This document shows positions 27,517 through 37,154 of a stretch of 64,000 bases of DNA, in pieces. A model generated the notes under the pieces. The model had not been told where the DNA came from and searched no databases. It saw only the letters and a program-made list of their open reading frames with translations. Every line of letters begins with the position of its first letter. Positions within the stretch are counted from its first letter, which is position 1. The DNA is from Marinococcus halophilus (GTDB lineage: Bacteria; Bacillota; Bacilli; Bacillales; Marinococcaceae). The DNA lies in contig NZ_NPFA01000005.1 of NCBI RefSeq assembly GCF_002265875.1, positions 124,001 to 188,000 of the forward strand. The letters are read 5' to 3'. Position numbers and translations under genes: made by a program.

Positions 27517-28270
27517 CAGCAACCACTTCCTTTGCTAATTCTAAATAGACCTCGGCACCCTTAGACTTCGCGTCATACATAATAATTGGAAGACCGTGGC
27601 TTGGAGCTTCCCCAAGTCGTATATTCCGGGGGATAATCGTTTCAAATACTTTTTCCTGAAAGTATTTTTTTACTTCTTCTATGACCTGGAAACCAAGATT
27701 GGTCCTTGCATCGAGCATCGTAAGAAGCACTCCTTCAATTTCCAAATCATGATTTAAGTGCTTCTGTACGAGACGGACCGTATTGAGCAGCTGACTTAAT
27801 CCTTCCAAAGCGTAGTATTCACACTGTACCGGAATTAAAATCGAATCCGAAGCAGAAAGCGCGTTAATCGTTAGAAGTCCCAGAGAGGGCGGGCAATCGA
27901 TTATTATGTAGTCGTACTGCTCAGCCACATCCTCCAGAGCATTTTTTAGTCTTATTTCCCGGGAAATAGTGGAAACCAGTTCAATTTCTGCTCCGGACAG
28001 CTGAATAGTGGCAGGTACTACGTCCAACTGTTCCAAAGCAGTCCCCCGCACAATATCACGAATGTCCGTGTCTTCGACGAGAACGTTATATATGCACCGC
28101 TCCACGTCCCCTTTTTCAATACCGGCCCCACTGGTGGCGTTTCCCTGCGGGTCAATGTCTACGAGAAGCACCCGCTGGCCTACATGCGCCAGGCAGGCGC
28201 TTATGTTTACTGCTGTTGTTGTTTTCCCAACGCCGCCTTTCTGGTTGGCGATAGCAACAGTTTTTGCCAT
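27497..28270 (-). CDS. parA: Chromosome partition ATPase ParA (Soj)
   Basis: Deviant Walker ATPase that dimerises on DNA with ATP and in Bacillus also regulates Dna[13 protein letters not shown] (deviant Walker A with signature Lys), [27 protein letters not shown] (Walker B) are intact; 257 residues. First gene of parA-parB, 40 bp downstream of noc. Confidence 0.97.
   Translation of the reverse strand: MAKTVAIANQKGGVGKTTTAVNISACLAHVGQRVLLVDIDPQGNATSGAGIEKGDVERCIYNVLVEDTDIRDIVRGTALEQLDVVPATIQLSGAEIELVSTISREIRLKNALEDVAEQYDYIIIDCPPSLGLLTINALSASDSILIPVQCEYYALEGLSQLLNTVRLVQKHLNHDLEIEGVLLTMLDARTNLGFQVIEEVKKYFQEKVFETIIPRNIRLGEAPSHGLPIIMYDAKSKGAEVYLELAKEVVAGGQRSR
27954..27967. promoter_or_regulatory. 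Noc-binding site inside parA
   Basis: ATTTCCCGGGAAAT, a perfect 14-bp palindrome identical to the Noc-binding consensus known from B. subtilis. Confidence 0.85.
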
Positions 28271-28310
28271 CGATACACCTACTTTCCAAGTTCCATGCTG
28301 TTCTTCTTGT

Positions 28311-29153
28311 TTACTGCTTTGATTTTGGTATTCGAATAGTCACCTGATAATAACCATCGTAGTCTTCCTCATTTGTATCAATCACCATACCGCTTTTTGT
28401 TACCATCTCTATTGACTCGCGGATCGTATTTAAGGCAATACGGGTATCCCTGGAGACATGCTTCTTCGGCTGCTTTGTTTTTTTCGGCTTAGGATCGAGC
28501 AAAGCAGCAATCTTATCTTCCGTCTGTTTTACATTCCAGTCCTTTTCTATCGCTTCATCAACGATACGATCCTGGCGCTCTGCATCCGGAAGCTTTAGAA
28601 GTGCTCTGGCGTGTCGTTCAGTAATAGTTTTTTCTGACAGCTTATCCTGCACATACTCAGACAGGTGTAAAAGACGAAGCTTATTAGCGATCGTAGACTG
28701 GCTTTTCCCCAGCCGCTGCGCCAGACTTGCCTGCGTGAGCTGATTCATTTCGAGCAGCCTGGCATAAGCAGCTGCTTCTTCAAGCGCAGTTAACGCTTCC
28801 CTCTGCAAATTTTCAATAAGCGCAATCGAAGCCGTCTGTGTATCATTAAATTCTTTCACCAGCGCCGGTATCTCTTTCCAGTCAAGCTTTTGCGAAGCGC
28901 GCCAACGCCTTTCACCGGCAATTATTTCGTACCCCCCGGACTGCTTTCTGACCGTAATTGGCTGCAGGAGCCCGTGCGTCTGCAGCGACTGGGCTAACTC
29001 CGAAAGCTTTTCATCTGAAAAGATCGTCCGCGGTTGAAATGGGTTAGCCATGATTTGATGAATTGGAATCATTTTGACTTCGTGTTCATTAATGCCGCTT
29101 TTTTCAGCCTGATTATCGCCCAGGCCGAACCATTTTTGAATCGACTGTTTCAT
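28311..29153 (-). CDS. noc: Nucleoid occlusion protein Noc
   Basis: ParB paralogue that binds Noc sites and the membrane to keep division away from DNA. The amphipathic membrane-targeting N-terminus [13 protein letters not shown], the CTP-binding [23 protein letters not shown] and helix-turn-helix [20 protein letters not shown] distinguish it from ParB. 280 residues, normal. It lies between rsmG and parA. Confidence 0.96.
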   Translation of the reverse strand: MKQSIQKWFGLGDNQAEKSGINEHEVKMIPIHQIMANPFQPRTIFSDEKLSELAQSLQTHGLLQPITVRKQSGGYEIIAGERRWRASQKLDWKEIPALVKEFNDTQTASIALIENLQREALTALEEAAAYARLLEMNQLTQASLAQRLGKSQSTIANKLRLLHLSEYVQDKLSEKTITERHARALLKLPDAERQDRIVDEAIEKDWNVKQTEDKIAALLDPKPKKTKQPKKHVSRDTRIALNTIRESIEMVTKSGMVIDTNEEDYDGYYQVTIRIPKSKQ

Positions 29154-29270
29154 ACCCGTATATCACCTCACTTAAAAACTGCGACCCTTGATGCTTCACT
29201 AGTGGATTTCGTGCCTTTGCTATTTTCATTCTATCACGTTTCTAAAGGTTGTCGAATGAGCCGGTAGTGA

Positions 29271-29984
29271 TTATAAAGGATTTTTTGCCGGTGTTCCTGA
29301 TTTTCTTGGATACGCCTTTGGGGTTTTTTTCTTTTTTGCGAATGTTAGAAGCACTCGTTCACTGTTTTCTTTCGGGAGTTTCATTTTCTCCGGGCTCCCA
29401 GCTTCTGCTTCTAATTTTGCCAGGGCGTTCTCCGCAGTGTGAAGTTCCTCTTCGCCACTTGCTCCCTTCCATGCAATAAATACGCCTCCCGGCTTTACAA
29501 AAGGCAGGCATAGCTCCAAAAGCACCGGAAGTCTGGCCACAGCACGGGCACTGGCCATATCGAACTGATCCCGATACGCTTTTTGCCGTGCAAGCTGTTC
29601 GGCCCGGTCATGGATTAGAGTCACTCCCTCAAGCCCAAGCTCACTTACGATTTCTTCCAGAAAACCAATACGTTTTTTTAAAGAATCAACAATCGTAACC
29701 TGGAGTTCCGGGAAGCATATTTTTAGCGGCAGGCTCGGAAATCCGGCCCCCGATCCTACATCGATAAAAGATCCTTCTGCCTTGAAAGCCGGGAGAGAAG
29801 CTCCGGTGAGAGAATCATAAAAATGCTTCTCATACACCTCCTGTTCTTCGGTAATCCCTGTCAGATTCATGCGTTCATTCCATTCAACAAGCAGTTGATA
29901 ATACTGCTCAAACTGCTTTTTCTGTTTATCATCCAAAGTAATATGTATGGCTTGAAGCCATTCTGGAAACGCTTCTTTACTCAT
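29271..29984 (-). CDS. rsmG: 16S rRNA (guanine-527-N7)-methyltransferase
   Basis: Methylates G527 of 16S rRNA; loss gives low-level streptomycin resistance in other bacteria. SAM motif FIDVGSGAGFPSLPLKI, VTIVDSLKKRIGFLEE and ASARAVARLPVLLE are typical. Start ATG at 29984 behind CAGGAAAG; the open frame upstream to 30020 is not conserved. 237 residues. Confidence 0.95.
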   Translation of the reverse strand: MSKEAFPEWLQAIHITLDDKQKKQFEQYYQLLVEWNERMNLTGITEEQEVYEKHFYDSLTGASLPAFKAEGSFIDVGSGAGFPSLPLKICFPELQVTIVDSLKKRIGFLEEIVSELGLEGVTLIHDRAEQLARQKAYRDQFDMASARAVARLPVLLELCLPFVKPGGVFIAWKGASGEEELHTAENALAKLEAEAGSPEKMKLPKENSERVLLTFAKKKKTPKAYPRKSGTPAKNPL

Positions 29985-30056
29985 TTTATCTTTCCTGCCC
30001 TTCACTGGATAATACAACACTCCCGGACTTTCTTCCGGGAATAGAGATATCTTGAA

Positions 30057-30087
30057 AAAAGCCCCTGCTTACTGAAAGCAGGGGCTT
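30057..30087 (-). terminator. Terminator between mnmG and rsmG
   Basis: Stem AGCCCCTGCTT / AAGCAGGGGCT, followed on the minus strand by TTTTTTC. A second hairpin, TCCCGGA/TCCGGGA (30020-30040), lies just downstream ahead of rsmG. Confidence 0.85.
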
Positions 30088-30102
30088 AGTCATGCGCTAC
30101 TG

Positions 30103-31983
30103 TTACGTTGTTGCCATACGGCCCTGTTCGATATATACAAGCAGTATAGATATGTCGGACGGGTTCACCCCGGATACACGGGAAGCCTGGCCGACAGACA
30201 GCGGACGTACTTCTGAAAGCTTTTGTCTTGCTTCGATTGCAATACCCGAAATGTCATGATAATCGATGCTCTCCGGAATCTTTTTCTCTTCCATTTTCTT
30301 CATACGCTCCACCTGTTCAAGCTGTTTCGAAATATATCCTTCGTATTTCACTTGAATTTCCACCTGCTCGGCTACATCCGGCGCAATTGACGAAGGCGCC
30401 TCAGCAAACGGAGCGATGTCAGCATAACCGATTTCCGGCCGCTTCATCAGGTGGGCTGCCGAAGCTGCTTCCTTCATCGCTGTAGATCCCTGGGAAATAA
30501 GCATTTCATTAATCGCTTCATGGGGCTTCAAGGTAAAGCTTTCCAGTCGTTTTTTCTCGGCTTCGATCGCTTCTTTTTTATGAATAAATCGCTCGTAGCG
30601 GGCCTCCGGGACTAATCCGATTTCGTGGCCGGTTTCGGTTAAACGCAGGTCAGCATTATCATGACGGAGAAGGAGGCGGTATTCCGCTCTCGACGTTAAC
30701 AGGCGATACGGTTCGTTAGTGCCCTTAGTGACCAGGTCATCAATCAATACACCGATATAGGCATCCGAACGGTCGAGGATAACGCCTTCCCTGCCCTGAG
30801 CCTTGCGGGCTGCGTTAATACCGGCCATGATTCCCTGCCCGGCAGCCTCTTCGTACCCGGACGTACCGTTAATCTGACCTGCGGTAAATAGACCTTCCAC
30901 CGTTTTGGTTTCAAGCGTCGGCCAAAGCTGCGTCGGTACAATGGCATCATATTCAATCGCATAGCCCGGACGCATCATTTTTACGTTTTCGAGCCCCGGG
31001 ATCGTTTTAAGGATACCGAACTGAATGTCTTCCGGAAGACTGGTGGACAGCCCCTGTACGTATACTTCATCTGTGTTTCTGCCTTCAGGCTCAAGGAAAA
31101 TCTGGTGCTTTGGTTTGTCATTAAAACGCACGATTTTATCCTCAATTGAAGGACAATACCTCGGTCCGGTTCCTTCGATCATACCCGAATACATCGGCGA
31201 ACGCTGCAGGTTGTTTGTAATCAACTCATGTGTCTCCGAACCGGTATAGGTAAGCCAGCATGGCAGCTGATCAGTAATAAATTCCACCGTTTCGTAGGAA
31301 AAGGCTCTCGGCTGCTCATCGCCAGGCTGAATTTCTGTTTTGCTGTAATCAATAGAATTACTGTTTACCCGTGGCGGCGTGCCAGTTTTAAAACGGACCA
31401 TGTCCAGGCCGAGTGCTTTAATGCTGTCCGATAAATTGATGGAAGGCTGCATATTATTCGGCCCGCTTTCATAAGCCAGTTCTCCGAGGATAATTTTACC
31501 GCGCAGGTAGGTGCCCGTAGTTACTACAACCGATGAAGCGTAGTAGCTGGCACCAGTATTAGTCACTACACCCTTACAAACGTTATCTTCAACGATCAAT
31601 TCCTCTACCAGCCCCTGGCGAATCGTTAAATTTTCTGTGTTCTCAAGAGTCCGCTTCATTTCCTGCTGGTAAAGAAACTTATCAGCCTGCGCACGAAGTG
31701 CCTGGACTGCCGGGCCCTTCCCCGTATTAAGCATTCGCATTTGAATATGCGTTTTATCGATGTTTTTAGCCATTTCTCCACCGAGTGCATCAATTTCACG
31801 GACGACGATCCCTTTTGCCGGTCCTCCTACGGACGGGTTACAGGGCATAAAAGCTACGGCGTCCAGGTTCAGCGTCAGCATCAATGTATTGGCCCCCATG
31901 CGTGCAGAAGCAAGCCCTGCTTCTACTCCCGCGTGTCCGGCGCCGATGACGATCGTGTCATAATTTCCTCCGTTGTAACTCAT
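30103..31983 (-). CDS. mnmG: tRNA uridine-34 5-carboxymethylaminomethyl modification enzyme, FAD subunit
   Basis: With MnmE adds the cmnm5 group at wobble U34. FAD-binding [12 protein letters not shown] at the N-terminus, [19 protein letters not shown], and the C-terminal GIDA-associated domain are present. Start ATG at 31983 ([12 protein letters not shown]) behind AGAAGGAGG; 627 residues. An upstream in-frame extension to 32067 would overlap mnmE and is not conserved. Confidence 0.97.
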   Translation of the reverse strand: MSYNGGNYDTIVIGAGHAGVEAGLASARMGANTLMLTLNLDAVAFMPCNPSVGGPAKGIVVREIDALGGEMAKNIDKTHIQMRMLNTGKGPAVQALRAQADKFLYQQEMKRTLENTENLTIRQGLVEELIVEDNVCKGVVTNTGASYYASSVVVTTGTYLRGKIILGELAYESGPNNMQPSINLSDSIKALGLDMVRFKTGTPPRVNSNSIDYSKTEIQPGDEQPRAFSYETVEFITDQLPCWLTYTGSETHELITNNLQRSPMYSGMIEGTGPRYCPSIEDKIVRFNDKPKHQIFLEPEGRNTDEVYVQGLSTSLPEDIQFGILKTIPGLENVKMMRPGYAIEYDAIVPTQLWPTLETKTVEGLFTAGQINGTSGYEEAAGQGIMAGINAARKAQGREGVILDRSDAYIGVLIDDLVTKGTNEPYRLLTSRAEYRLLLRHDNADLRLTETGHEIGLVPEARYERFIHKKEAIEAEKKRLESFTLKPHEAINEMLISQGSTAMKEAASAAHLMKRPEIGYADIAPFAEAPSSIAPDVAEQVEIQVKYEGYISKQLEQVERMKKMEEKKIPESIDYHDISGIAIEARQKLSEVRPLSVGQASRVSGVNPSDISILLVYIEQGRMATT

Positions 31984-32029
31984 TACGGTTCCTCCTTCTA
32001 GTATTTTCCTCCGCCTACAGCGGATATAT

Positions 32030-33406
32030 CTATTTTCCGAGACAAAACTGGGCAAACAGCTGGTCAATTAATCCATCATGTACGTTTTCCCCGACAATTT
32101 CGCCGAGCTGTTCCCAGGCCCGCGTAATATCAATCTGTACCATATCTACAGGCACTCCCATTTCCACAGCTTCCAAAGCATCATTCACCGAACGTTTGGC
32201 CTGATTCAATAACCCGATATGACGGGCATTGGACAAATAATTCATGTCTGCCGCTTCCACCCCTTCATCAAAAAAGAGATGGGCGATCGCTTCTTCAAGA
32301 CTGTCGATGCCTTCATCATTCAGAAAAGAAGCAGCAATAATCGGCCGGCCAGATGTAAACTCCCGGAGTTCTTCCTCGTCTACTTGCTTGGGGAGATCCG
32401 TTTTGTTCATTATAACAATAACATTCATGCCTTGAACTGCCTGAAATAATGCTCGGTCTTCATCAGACAGCGGCTCTGCGCTGTTAATGACAAGAAGGAT
32501 CAGTTCCGCTTCCTGAAGTACTTGCCGGGAACGCTCTACGCCAATCTTTTCCACAATATCTTCGGTTTCGCGTATACCGGCAGTGTCAATTAAACGAAGA
32601 GGCACTCCCCGGACATTCACATATTCTTCGAGCACGTCCCTGGTGGTGCCGGGGACTTCCGTTACAATCGCTTTATTCTCATGCACCAGGTTATTCATTA
32701 ACGAGGATTTCCCTACGTTCGGGCGGCCGATAATCGCTGTACCAAGCCCTTCACGCATAATTTTTCCCTGTCTTGCCGTTACAAGCAGCTGATCAATCTC
32801 TTCGCCGACAAACGCTACATTTTCCTTTAAAACGTTCGTGGTCACGACATCAGCATCAAATTCGGGGTAGTCAATATTCACTTCCACATTGGCTACTGTT
32901 TCGAGAAGCTTTTGGCGGAGTTTACGGATGCGTTCGGAAAGCCTTCCCTCCACCTGTTTTAAAGCACTCTGCATGGCACGGTCGGTTTTAGCTCTGATCA
33001 GATCCATAACACCTTCTGCCTGGGTGAGATCAATGCGTCCGTTCAAAAACGCCCGTTTCGTAAACTCTCCCGGCTCCGCCAGCCGTGCTCCCTGACTTAA
33101 TACGTTATTAAGAACCCGGTTGACCGACACCAGCCCGCCGTGGCAATTAATTTCCACAATGTCTTCTCTTGTAAATGTTTTTGGGGCCCTCAGGACAGAA
33201 ATCATGGATTCTTCAATCACAGAGCCATCTGCCGGGTCAATAATATGTCCGTAATGGATTGTATGAGTTTCCACTTCATGAAGAGATTTTTTGCCTTTAT
33301 ACACATGGTCTGCAATATCAAGCGCTTCGTCTCCGCTCAGGCGGACAATTGCAATAGCCCCTTCCCCGCTCGGAGTGGAAATCGCAGCAATTGTGTCTGT
33401 TTCCAT
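32030..33406 (-). CDS. mnmE: tRNA modification GTPase MnmE
   Basis: Potassium-stimulated GTPase partner of MnmG. N-terminal formyl-THF-binding domain ([25 protein letters not shown]), G1 [13 protein letters not shown]3 [14 protein letters not shown]4 NKTD, and the C-terminal CLGK. 458 residues. It is the last member of the jag-mnmE-mnmG series. Confidence 0.97.
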   Translation of the reverse strand: METDTIAAISTPSGEGAIAIVRLSGDEALDIADHVYKGKKSLHEVETHTIHYGHIIDPADGSVIEESMISVLRAPKTFTREDIVEINCHGGLVSVNRVLNNVLSQGARLAEPGEFTKRAFLNGRIDLTQAEGVMDLIRAKTDRAMQSALKQVEGRLSERIRKLRQKLLETVANVEVNIDYPEFDADVVTTNVLKENVAFVGEEIDQLLVTARQGKIMREGLGTAIIGRPNVGKSSLMNNLVHENKAIVTEVPGTTRDVLEEYVNVRGVPLRLIDTAGIRETEDIVEKIGVERSRQVLQEAELILLVINSAEPLSDEDRALFQAVQGMNVIVIMNKTDLPKQVDEEELREFTSGRPIIAASFLNDEGIDSLEEAIAHLFFDEGVEAADMNYLSNARHIGLLNQAKRSVNDALEAVEMGVPVDMVQIDITRAWEQLGEIVGENVHDGLIDQLFAQFCLGK

Positions 33407-33545
33407 TCATCAACCCTCCCTGGGTTTTTCTTCGTCTATTAGACACACGAAAAGGACGACACCTTTTTCGGCATCGCTCGCGTCGTTTTCCTTCTATGCT
33501 TCTAACTAAATAGAATATCATATGAAAGCATTTCGCAAAAGACTT

Positions 33546-33563
33546 TTATCCACATGTGGATAA
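33546..33563. other. Head-to-head pair of perfect DnaA boxes upstream of mnmE
   Basis: TTATCCACATGTGGATAA, an 18-bp perfect palindrome made of two abutting consensus DnaA boxes. It lies in the jag-mnmE gap, 2.1 kb left of dnaA and outside the main box field. Confidence 0.75.
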
Positions 33564-33587
33564 CCTGTGTATAAACGGCTTGCGAAC

Positions 33588-33617
33588 AAAAAACCGCCTG
33601 GCAGCCCAGGCGGTGGT
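33588..33617 (-). terminator. Terminator of jag
   Basis: Nine-bp stem ACCGCCTGG / CCAGGCGGT (33593-33601 with 33606-33614), followed on the minus strand by TTTTTTG. Confidence 0.9.
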
Positions 33618-33622
33618 TAAAT

Positions 33623-34258
33623 TTATTTTGGATTTTCTTTTGCGGCAGGTGTAATTACCACATGGCGTCTCGGTTCTTTGCCTGTAGAGGTCGTTTCGAT
33701 ATCCGGGTGCCGGTGCAGCGTTTGATGAACAATTTTTCGTTCTGCTGCATCCATGGGCTCGAGCTTAATCGTAATGGCTTCCCGACGAGCTTTCCCGGCC
33801 ATACGCTCCGCAAACCGCTGCAACGATTCTTTTCGATTTTGACGATAATTTTCAGCATCAAGCACAATATGCTGTTTAGCATTGGCATGCTTGTTGGCGA
33901 CCGTGTTCGTAAGGTGCTGAAGCGCATCAAGAGTTTTCCCCCGTTTTCCAATTAAAAGACCCAGAGAATTACCTTCGAGCTCCATCGAAATAAGTTTTCT
34001 TGAGATTTTTACTTCCACTTCTGCTTCTACGTTCATAGCCTGAACCACATCTTTTAAGTATGCCGCCGCCTCTTCTACAGGATCAACCCGCACGGATACT
34101 TCCACGTAAGCCTGCCTCGCTCCAATGCCTAAAAACCCTTTTCGTGGTTCTTCAAGCACCTGGTATTCGATACGGTCTATTGTTGTTCCCCATTCCTGCA
34201 CAGCTTTATCTAAAGCTTCTTCTATTGTTTTACCGGAAATTTTCATCGATTGATTCAC
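33623..34258 (-). CDS. jag: RNA-binding protein KhpB/Jag (SpoIIIJ-associated protein)
   Basis: RNA-binding partner of KhpA, implicated in cell elongation. An N-terminal Jag domain (MKISGKTIEEALDKAVQEWG), a KH domain with GLLIGKRGKTLDALQHLTN and a C-terminal R3H domain (PMDAAERKIVHQTLHRHPDIETTSTGKEPRRHVVI) are complete. I choose the GTG at 34258 behind AGGAGGGCGGGC; 211 residues. It normally follows spoIIIJ/yidC, but here that gene is absent. Confidence 0.95.
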   Translation of the reverse strand: MNQSMKISGKTIEEALDKAVQEWGTTIDRIEYQVLEEPRKGFLGIGARQAYVEVSVRVDPVEEAAAYLKDVVQAMNVEAEVEVKISRKLISMELEGNSLGLLIGKRGKTLDALQHLTNTVANKHANAKQHIVLDAENYRQNRKESLQRFAERMAGKARREAITIKLEPMDAAERKIVHQTLHRHPDIETTSTGKEPRRHVVITPAAKENPK

Positions 34259-34444
34259 TGTCAGCCCGCCCTCCTGAAGCCTTACGTTTCTTTGTGGCAA
34301 AGATTTCATGTACAATCATGTGCAAAAATAATTCAGGTGAGTCAGCCCCTCTAGCACTTTAAATACATTCTCCATCAGCCCGGGAAATTCCTGCTCTTTG
34401 TCAGCATTTTACCATGCTGAACAGAACCGGGAGCAGAGGAGTGC
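34259..34444. other. Gap where spoIIIJ/yidC is expected but absent
   Basis: The 186 bp between rnpA and jag contain no membrane-insertase gene; SpoIIIJ needs about 780 bp. The stretch has stop codons in all minus-strand frames. It carries a two-level hairpin, CTGCTC...GAGCAG enclosing CAGCAT/ATGCTG (about 34389-34437), and near its end a partial Noc-like sequence. A possible remnant of a former N-terminus is too short to prove. Confidence 0.85.
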
Positions 34445-34807
34445 CTATTTTTGTGGCTTTGCCTTGCTGGGGGTTAATAGACCAGCCTTTTTAAACACGT
34501 GAGTGAGGCTCTTTTTCGTTTCATGGTAATCCATCTCTGCTACTGGTTTTCTGGCTATAACCACTAGGTCATAGCCTCCAGGGATGCGGGGCTCAAGTTC
34601 CGATACAGCTTCCCGAAGATAGCGCTTAATCCGGTTGCGCATGACGGCATTTCCCATGCGTTTACTTACTGTCAGCCCTGCACGGTAATGAACCTGATCC
34701 TCCTTCTTTAAGGTGTAAAGCACAAACTGCCGGTTGGCAAAGGAAGTCCCGTGCGCAAAAATATAGCTGAATTCGTGATTCTTTTTTAAACGATTATACT
34801 TTTTCAT
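34445..34807 (-). CDS. rnpA: Ribonuclease P protein component
   Basis: Protein subunit of RNase P. MKKYNRLKKNHEFSYIFAHG and the RNR motif ...GNAVMRNRIKRYLREAV are diagnostic; 120 residues. ATG at 34807. A terminator-like hairpin separates it from rpmH, so its level is likely lower than that of L34. Confidence 0.96.
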   Translation of the reverse strand: MKKYNRLKKNHEFSYIFAHGTSFANRQFVLYTLKKEDQVHYRAGLTVSKRMGNAVMRNRIKRYLREAVSELEPRIPGGYDLVVIARKPVAEMDYHETKKSLTHVFKKAGLLTPSKAKPQK

Positions 34808-34870
34808 TACCCGGTTTTCCCCCTTTTTCCTTTAACAACCGCCGGTATTTTTCTTTCCAGCTGAAGACAG

Positions 34871-34906
34871 AAAAAAAGACCACTGGATAGAATCCGTGGT
34901 CTCTTT
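34871..34906 (-). terminator. Terminator or attenuator between rpmH and rnpA
   Basis: Stem AGACCAC-T-GGAT / ATCC-GTGGTCT (34877-34902), followed on the minus strand by TTTTTTTC. It starts 5 bp after the rpmH stop and 70 bp before rnpA. Confidence 0.8.
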
Positions 34907-35044
34907 TTATGCAGATAATACTTTTCTACCTTTACGACGACGATTTTTCAAAACCTGACGGCCGTTTTTTGTTCCCATTCTCGCACGGAAACCGTGTACC
35001 TTTTTACGCTTCCGGTTGTTCGGGGTAAATGTTGGTTTTCCCAT
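34907..35044 (-). CDS. rpmH: Ribosomal protein bL34
   Basis: Tiny, highly basic 50S protein of 45 residues, [19 protein letters not shown] onward to KGRKVLSA. Start ATG at 35044 behind GAGGAGGTGCG. The longer open frame upstream runs into oriC and is not coding. It is the first gene left of oriC. Confidence 0.97.
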   Translation of the reverse strand: MGKPTFTPNNRKRKKVHGFRARMGTKNGRQVLKNRRRKGRKVLSA

Positions 35045-35188
35045 AGTGTATCGCACCTCCTCAAGGAGTAATAAACGTTCGAAAACATTCCCGTAAATTA
35101 TATAGAGAATAAGAAAAACTGTCAACCATCCCCTTGTGAAAACAGGCAGCTGGTTCCTTTGTTTGTACACATCTGATTTAACCGATTG

Positions 35189-35449
35189 TGTGGATAAACA
35201 AAAGCGAACATAAAAAGCACCCACAGCATTATAAACAACTTGTACACATAATCTAGTGTTGTGGATAGTTTCTATACACAAGTTCTTGAGTTTGTGGATA
35301 AGCAAATATGTTCCCGTTGTTATTCATCTTTTTATTTGCTATCATTGATTAAGTTTCTGTTAATAACATTTCATACAACAACGTCTTATCCACACGTGTT
35401 GATAACTTTGTGGATAATTTTCCACAGCCTCCGGATAATATTATTCACA
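35189..35449. other. oriC: oriC, upstream DnaA-box field (rpmH-dnaA)
   Basis: The rpmH-dnaA gap holds perfect DnaA boxes at 35189-35197, 35293-35301 and 35409-35417 (as TGTGGATAA) and 35386-35394 (TTATCCACA). One-mismatch boxes lie at 35260-35268, 35397-35405, 35418-35426 and 35441-35449. The pair at 35386/35397 is head to head. An AT-rich tract (about 35463-35520) follows towards dnaA. This corresponds to the incA/incB side of a Bacillus bipartite origin. Confidence 0.93.
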
Positions 35450-35550
35450 GCCTTGTGTATTATGTGTATTTCTTTTTTTACATAATTTTATTATTATTGC
35501 ACAATAATTTTATAACGCATGCAATATGCATTTTCCGCATATTTTACTTA

Positions 35551-35580
35551 TTGGGTTTCTTTCTTTCACCATGATAAGAT
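35551..35580 (+). promoter_or_regulatory. Possible dnaA promoter
   Basis: TTGGGT, an 18-bp spacer and TAAGAT (35575-35580), about 90 bp ahead of dnaA and downstream of the DnaA boxes, where DnaA autoregulation would act. The -35 is weak. Confidence 0.4.
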
Positions 35581-35667
35581 AGAAGCCTTTTCCGTCTTTC
35601 TAAGGATTTAAGTTCCCAGCCAAGCCACTGTATACTGCTAAGCCTGTACGAGAGGAGTGCATCCTTA

Positions 35668-37008
35668 TTGGAAAATATTACTGATTTATGGAACCAGACA
35701 TTGGAACTAATGCAGGAAAAAGTAAGTAAGCCAAGCTATGAAACATGGTTAAAAGCGACAGAAGCTTCGGATCTTCAAGGAGACACTGTAATTATTGAAG
35801 CACCGAATGAATTCGCCCGTGACTGGCTTGAAAGCCGATATACAAACCTGATTACTGACGCTTTAGAAGATATTACCGGATCTGCACTGCAGGTGAAATT
35901 TGTCATTCCCCAGGCTGAATCCCCGGTAGAAAACGAACCAGCGCCGCCAAAGGCTGCACCTCCCGCCTCCAGCCAGGACCTTCCAAAGAGCATGCTGAAT
36001 GATAAATACTCGTTTAACACTTTTGTAATTGGTTCTGGAAATCGTTTTGCCCATGCTGCCTCACTTGCAGTAGCTGAAGCTCCGGCCAAAGCGTATAATC
36101 CATTGTTTATTTATGGTGGAGTCGGCCTTGGAAAAACACACTTAATGCATGCTATTGGACACTACGTTATTGACCATAATCCAAATGCCAAAGTCATGTA
36201 TTTGTCTTCTGAAAAGTTTACCAATGAATTTATTAATGCTATCCGGGACAATAAAGCCGTACATTTTCGAAACAAATACCGGAATGTCGATGTGCTGCTT
36301 ATCGATGATATTCAGTTTCTAGCTGGAAAAGAGCAGACACAGGAAGAATTTTTCCACACCTTTAACGCTCTTCATGAAGAAAGCAAGCAGATTGTCATTT
36401 CAAGCGACCGGCCGCCAAAGGAGATACCAACGCTTGAGGACCGGCTCCGTTCCCGGTTTGAATGGGGGTTGATCACTGATATCACGCCGCCGGACCTGGA
36501 AACAAGAATTGCTATTCTGCGCAAAAAAGCAAAAGCAGAAATGCTCGATATTCCAAATGAAGTTATGCTTTATATTGCTAACCAAATTGATACAAACATC
36601 CGTGAGCTTGAGGGGGCACTTATCCGCGTCGTCGCTTATTCTTCTTTGATCAACCAGGATATGAATGCTGATCTGGCGGCTGAAGCTTTGAAAGACATTA
36701 TTCCCACTGCCCAGCCTAAAACGGTTACTATAGAGCATATTCAGGAACGGGTAGCGACGCAGTTTCAAATGCCTGTACCGGAATTAAAGGCGAAAAAACG
36801 CACGAAAAGCATTGCTTTTCCGCGCCAGATCGCGATGTACCTCTCCCGCGAAATGACGGATGCCTCTCTTCCAAAAATCGGTGAAGCTTTTGGAGGCAGG
36901 GATCATACAACCGTCATTCACGCCCACGAAAAAATATCAAATTTAATGTCTACGGATACGGATCTGCAGAAAACCGTTCAAGGAATCATCGATCAGTTAC
37001 GCACATAG
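35668..37008 (+). CDS. dnaA: Chromosomal replication initiator DnaA
   Basis: Binds DnaA boxes and opens oriC. Domain I (about residues 1-80, [25 protein letters not shown]), a Pro/Ala-rich linker, AAA+ domain III with Walker [14 protein letters not shown] and Walker [15 protein letters not shown], and domain IV with [15 protein letters not shown] are complete; 446 residues. The start is TTG at 35668 behind AGAGGAG; no in-frame ATG gives domain I intact. A TTG start lowers translation and may be part of dosage control (inference). Confidence 0.98.
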   Translation: MENITDLWNQTLELMQEKVSKPSYETWLKATEASDLQGDTVIIEAPNEFARDWLESRYTNLITDALEDITGSALQVKFVIPQAESPVENEPAPPKAAPPASSQDLPKSMLNDKYSFNTFVIGSGNRFAHAASLAVAEAPAKAYNPLFIYGGVGLGKTHLMHAIGHYVIDHNPNAKVMYLSSEKFTNEFINAIRDNKAVHFRNKYRNVDVLLIDDIQFLAGKEQTQEEFFHTFNALHEESKQIVISSDRPPKEIPTLEDRLRSRFEWGLITDITPPDLETRIAILRKKAKAEMLDIPNEVMLYIANQIDTNIRELEGALIRVVAYSSLINQDMNADLAAEALKDIIPTAQPKTVTIEHIQERVATQFQMPVPELKAKKRTKSIAFPRQIAMYLSREMTDASLPKIGEAFGGRDHTTVIHAHEKISNLMSTDTDLQKTVQGIIDQLRT

Positions 37009-37009
37009 G

Positions 37010-37124
37010 TGTGGATAACACCACAACGCTATACACAACTTATTCACACGTGGAAATCCCTGATCTGGCAGTGCAAACCTTATTTATCCACATTACTAAC
37101 AGGCCCTACTACTATTACTACTTT
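37010..37124. other. oriC: oriC, dnaA-dnaN part with DnaA-trio unwinding element
   Basis: Boxes TGTGGATAA (37010-37018), TTATTCACA (37040-37048) and TTATCCACA (37084-37092) are followed by a short GC-rich patch (AGGCC). After it comes a triplet run CTACTACTATTACTACTT (37106-37123) and then an AT-rich tract (37124-37140). This box, GC clamp, trio and AT-rich order is that of the B. subtilis basal unwinding system. Confidence 0.9.
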
Positions 37125-37154
37125 AAAAACAATATATATAAAGGGAGATGACCT

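Noticed and set aside
34375-34390. Partial Noc-like sequence (AATTTCCCGGGCTG) in the rnpA-jag gap
   Set aside because: Only the left half and core match; the right arm differs at four positions.
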